A stretch of 64,000 nucleotides of DNA, from contig JAYKKI010000015.1 in NCBI GenBank assembly GCA_039881145.1, positions 25,966,001-26,030,000 on the forward strand. Direction: 5' to 3'. This document shows positions 61,256-64,000 of the stretch, piece after piece. The position numbers and the translations under genes were made by a program. The notes under the pieces are model-generated. The model saw only the letters and a list, made by a program, of their open reading frames with translations. It was not told the origin of the DNA and did no database searches. This DNA comes from Druceiella hillmani (Eukaryota > Arthropoda > Insecta > Lepidoptera > Hepialidae). Each line of letters starts with the position of its first letter. Positions within the stretch are counted from its first letter, which is position 1.

Positions 61256-62008
61256 AATTAATAAATTATGAAATATTTATGCAAGTTTTGCAACTAATCA
61301 CTTAAATTTATTTATCACAATTTATTAAATCGGTATTACCTATCCTAGCCGTAAAATCAAACAGGCAACCCAAGACATGCAACAAAAAAAATAAAAAATT
61401 ATTACATAATCAATACTTTTCCATACGAGTTTTATATATTTATACGAAAGTTAAATACTGTTTAAATAGTACATCAGGTAAAGGAATATTTAAAGTTTTT
61501 CCGTCATCGATTCACGACATTTTGTTTATAAAATAGTTATTGTTTTAGTAAACCTTCTTTAATACATTTTTTTACATTAGTTTAAGTAATTGCTTTTACA
61601 TCACTACTAAGTAACGCAATAACAGAGTTTTTTGTTTTAATTTAGCCACACGTAACATCATATTATTTTTATTTTTAGCCATTGTCTTGAAGCCGTTATC
61701 TTGATTTTTGAGCTATGTAATATTAGAAAGTAGAAACTATCATAATTTATATAATATTTAAGATAACGTATTTCCTGCATCAGTAGAAAAAAAAAACTGA
61801 CTCCTGCCACAATAAAACTCTATGATATAAATCTACGTAATAACGTAAGTTAAGGAAGTCTAGCAAATTAGTATTTGATTGTGTAGTAAAAACATACTTT
61901 AATTTTATGGATTTTTCTATGACCTGTAAGCGAATGAACTAAATTATACTAATTAGGTCTCTTCCAAGCTTCAAAATGAAAGATTTATGGAGCATTTTAA
62001 TATCTTTA

Positions 62009-62011
<3 letters not shown>

Positions 62012-62068
<57 letters not shown>

Positions 62069-62097
62069 TATAAATATATTTATATATAGATATATAA
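62012..62097. repeat. (TA)n microsatellite
   Basis: TA tract ending in irregular ATAAATATATTTATATA. Confidence 0.97.
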
Positions 62098-62215
62098 TAA
62101 AGAAGTACAAATGAAAAAATATTTCTAAAGAAATTTCAGAGGAGGCAAATAATGTACTCGATTTTCATTGTATTACGTGGGTATTTAATTAAAACAGTGA
62201 CCAAAAAGAATTACA

Positions 62216-62256
62216 AAAACTATTTATTTTTGAATTTAACAAAAATAAATAGTTTT
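62216..62256. repeat. Perfect 17-bp hairpin
   Basis: Arms 62216-62232 and 62240-62256 (AAAACTATTTATTTTTG / CAAAAATAAATAGTTTT), loop of 7 bases. The sequence is AT-rich, so it is less striking than the hairpins at 4.5 and 48.8 kb. Confidence 0.9.
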
Positions 62257-62289
62257 AGAAATTTTAACAAAAATCTTTCGACCTACAGA

Positions 62290-62640
62290 CTTAAAATCTG
62301 AACCACATATCGACCTCCATATATTTTAATATTCAACACTCAGAAATATTCGTATGGAAATTTTACAGGAGAAAAGTAAAGAACTTTTAATTTTATGACC
62401 CTCGATAGTAGAATATCATTTCATGGAGCATATTATAAGCATTCAAAAATATTTTTTTCAGAACTTTATACAGGATAAATTCTATAGACATTTTGACAAT
62501 GCTCAAAAAAAATATGTTACCTCCTCCATCACCAAAACTGTTCAATTCATAGTTATGGAAAAAAACATTAATTGATATTTACCTTAAATTGTTAGGAAAG
62601 CTATGAAAATCATTTTAAATTACATGAAGATATTTGATGT
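62290..62640 (-). mobile_element. GGTTCC-family repeat, internal part only
   Basis: TATTCAACACTCAGAAATAT, CATTCAAAAATATTTTTTTC and TTGTTAGGAAAGCTATGAAA parallel, in order, the 4.96-5.25 kb part of the copy at 4.8 kb. The GGTTCC terminus is absent. Confidence 0.4.
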
Positions 62641-62982
62641 GAAAGATATAGTAAACAATATATTTAAACATTTAAAATGCTCATAGTTCTAGTGTTTATT
62701 GCCATGACAATGTTTATTATCGTAGAAAATATTAACAATTACGTACAGTATTATTTTCATAAAGTGATGTTAAATTTAATTGAAAACAAAAAGAACATTC
62801 TTGACGCAATCTTCCATCTTTACATGTCGCCAATTCCCATCGAATAATGCGAATATTATTTAATATTGGAATCCCATATTAAAAAAATAAATTGATCGTT
62901 AACAATTAAAACAAATGTGAAAAACGCATAAGGTAACGCTAAAATAAAATATTTTTTATGAGAAGCTAAAAGGAACCTAACA

Positions 62983-63461
62983 ATGACTCACTTCCGCAAT
63001 AGCTTCACACCCCACGTTTATAAATTAGTTTCTATTCCGAGTTTAATGCTCCATTTGGACCCACAATATAAACAAGTATTATTAAAAGTTTCAAACCTCG
63101 AGGAAGTTAAACAATACACAGCCATCCTCTGGTATATTATTAATAAAATGTATTCCATGTCAGCAAACATAGATGATTTTCCCCTTTAGAAGCCCAAACA
63201 AACATAATAAACACAACTGCCGGTGGTAGAACAGCGCAACAATTGTTGCTTTCCGCTCTTGGCATTTCCACATCGAACAAAGTGAGAAATAAAATTGTTC
63301 ATTTTTTCTTGTTACTTATTTAATAGATAGAAATGGATTGACGTACGTGGTAGACACAGTTTTACAAATAAATGATCCAATATTTTATTTCCAAACATAT
63401 ACTGTTTTTGATGATATGACATATGAAAGGAGAGGTAGAAAATATAAAGAATGGTATGTGT
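62983..63461 (+). pseudogene. Unidentified coding remnant or gene fragment in three frames
   Basis: Three adjacent open segments have protein-like composition, unusual for this AT-rich window. Frame one (62983-63189) contains LMLHLDPQYKQVLLKVSNLE. Frame two (63186-63289) contains LEAQTNIINTTAGGRTAQQL and LLSALGIS. Frame three (about 63311-63461) contains NGLTYVVDTVLQINDPIFYF and FDDMTYERRGRKYKEW. A possible splice pair, AAA/GTGAGA near 63279 and a pyrimidine-rich TTAATAG acceptor near 63326, brackets the last gap, but the resulting intron would be under 50 bp and the phases do not join cleanly. I do not recognise the family. It could be a decayed host gene, a transposon protein or a retained exon. 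It directly precedes the SINE copy at 63.5 kb. Confidence 0.35.
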
Positions 63462-63483
63462 TTTATTGATCTGAAGGCATACG

Positions 63484-63660
63484 GTTTGTGAAGGCACGGT
63501 GTACCGCTAGGATCTGTATTGGATTCCCGGCCGCTCGATCAAACGAGGCTGGACTGGTGTTCTGGCTGGTTGTAAGAAATTACTTTCGTAGCAATAAGCC
63601 GGCTACATGTATCACTCTACAGTTGTATACAATAAAGTATATATATATAAATAAAATTAA
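63484..63660 (+). mobile_element. tRNA-headed SINE, copy 2
   Basis: Blocks in order: ACGGTGTACCGCTAGGATCT, TGGATTCCCGGCCGCTCG (box B-like), GGCTGGACTGGTGTTCTGGC, TAAGAAATTACTTTCGTAGC, AATAAGCCGGCTACATGTAT, and a 3' TACAATAAAGTATATATA tail with an AATAAAATTAAA end. It matches copy 1 at 11.5 kb block for block with substitutions and small gaps. Nearby it follows the unidentified coding remnant; the translated phrase GVPLGSVL at the head resembles a LINE reverse transcriptase motif but is probably coincidental to the SINE body. Confidence 0.68.
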
Positions 63661-64000
63661 ACAAAACTACGAACACAATCGAAGTAACAATTACGATTAT
63701 TCCTAATATTAATAAAAATTAAATTGTATAAATTGGAAAAATTTGCATCCTCTGAGAATTATATTTTTTGACGATAAGAATTAAGTTTATCAAAATAATA
63801 ATTAGCTGGTCGTCGCGTAAAGTGATTCTGCGCAGTCATTGAGGCAAGTTGGTTATAAAACCGAACTTCTTTCCCAGATCGTCGTCGTCTTAATAAAGGA
63901 CGAGTTTGAAACTTTTGTTTCACGGTGTACGCAAATGGATGTTGGCTTTTTGAGTAGTTTAGAGAAAAAGAAAGTATTGAAACGTGTAGGTAGAATTTAT

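Noticed and set aside
62277..62330. Anticodon-stem-like CAGACTTAAAATCTG, possible tRNA-Leu or mitochondrial insert
   Set aside because: No acceptor, D or T arm could be paired around it.
63484..63520. Translation GVPLGSVL resembling a LINE reverse-transcriptase motif
   Set aside because: Isolated, with no neighbouring RT motifs, and overlapped by the SINE head whose second copy does not preserve the phrase.
1..64000. Endogenous virus sequence
   Set aside because: No polymerase, capsid or envelope-like protein sequence was recognised on either strand.

Overview
This 64 kb window looks like a gene-poor, transposon-littered stretch of an AT-rich insect nuclear genome. I find no intact protein-coding gene, rRNA gene or canonical tRNA gene. 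Base composition is strongly AT-biased throughout. Long (TA)n microsatellites recur, and the only recognisable protein similarity comes from broken transposable elements. Several copies of a repeat carry hallmarks well known from Lepidoptera and some other insects: a head resembling GGCCAAGTGCGAGTCGGAC, an internal run of ACGGACGG-type sequence, and a tail resembling GGTACGGAACC. Two copies of a probable tRNA-headed SINE ending in an AATAAAG-type tail are also present. An insect, plausibly a lepidopteran, is the best guess; the order is an inference from remembered repeat motifs and has not been searched.

Layout. 0-8 kb: AT-rich spacer, a (TA)n tract, half of a foldback element (3.6 kb), a 27-bp perfect hairpin (4.5 kb), two GGTTCC-family repeats and a full foldback element (7.18 kb). 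8-24 kb: spacer with a TA/TATG microsatellite, an inverted SINE copy (11.5 kb), the other half-foldback (12.1 kb), a perfect 211-bp duplication (15.4 kb), a second full foldback element (20.1 kb) and a long TA tract (22.4 kb). 24-27 kb: a mariner-like transposase remnant on the minus strand, followed by a heavily frameshifted PIF1/Helitron-type helicase pseudogene carrying recognisable remains of most SF1 helicase motifs in the right order. 27-35 kb: diverged direct repeats, a tandem pair of a ~470-bp repeat, a GGTTCC-family copy with a 21-bp perfect hairpin, a GC-rich islet, TA tracts and a 34-bp minisatellite. 35-52 kb: spacer with a possible coding remnant (37.3 kb), an LTR-like GC-rich island (40.2-40.6 kb), a 17-bp-TIR mini-element (41.3 kb), a 22-bp perfect hairpin (48.8 kb), another GGTTCC-family repeat and a 31-bp minisatellite. 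52-64 kb: the best-headed GGTTCC-family copy (53.2 kb), a tRNA-like SINE head, a GC-rich islet (58.6 kb), the C-terminus of a second PIF1/Helitron helicase (59.5 kb) running into a large TA block, an inverted third copy of the ~470-bp repeat, an unidentified three-frame coding remnant (63.0-63.5 kb) and a SINE.

No genes work together here. The window is a graveyard of class II, Helitron-type and SINE elements with simple-sequence expansion. The most rewarding things to follow up are the two different helicase remnants, the foldback family with an asymmetric flank, the ~470-bp tandem/dispersed repeat, the near-perfect hairpins, and the unidentified coding remnants at 37.3 and 63.0 kb.
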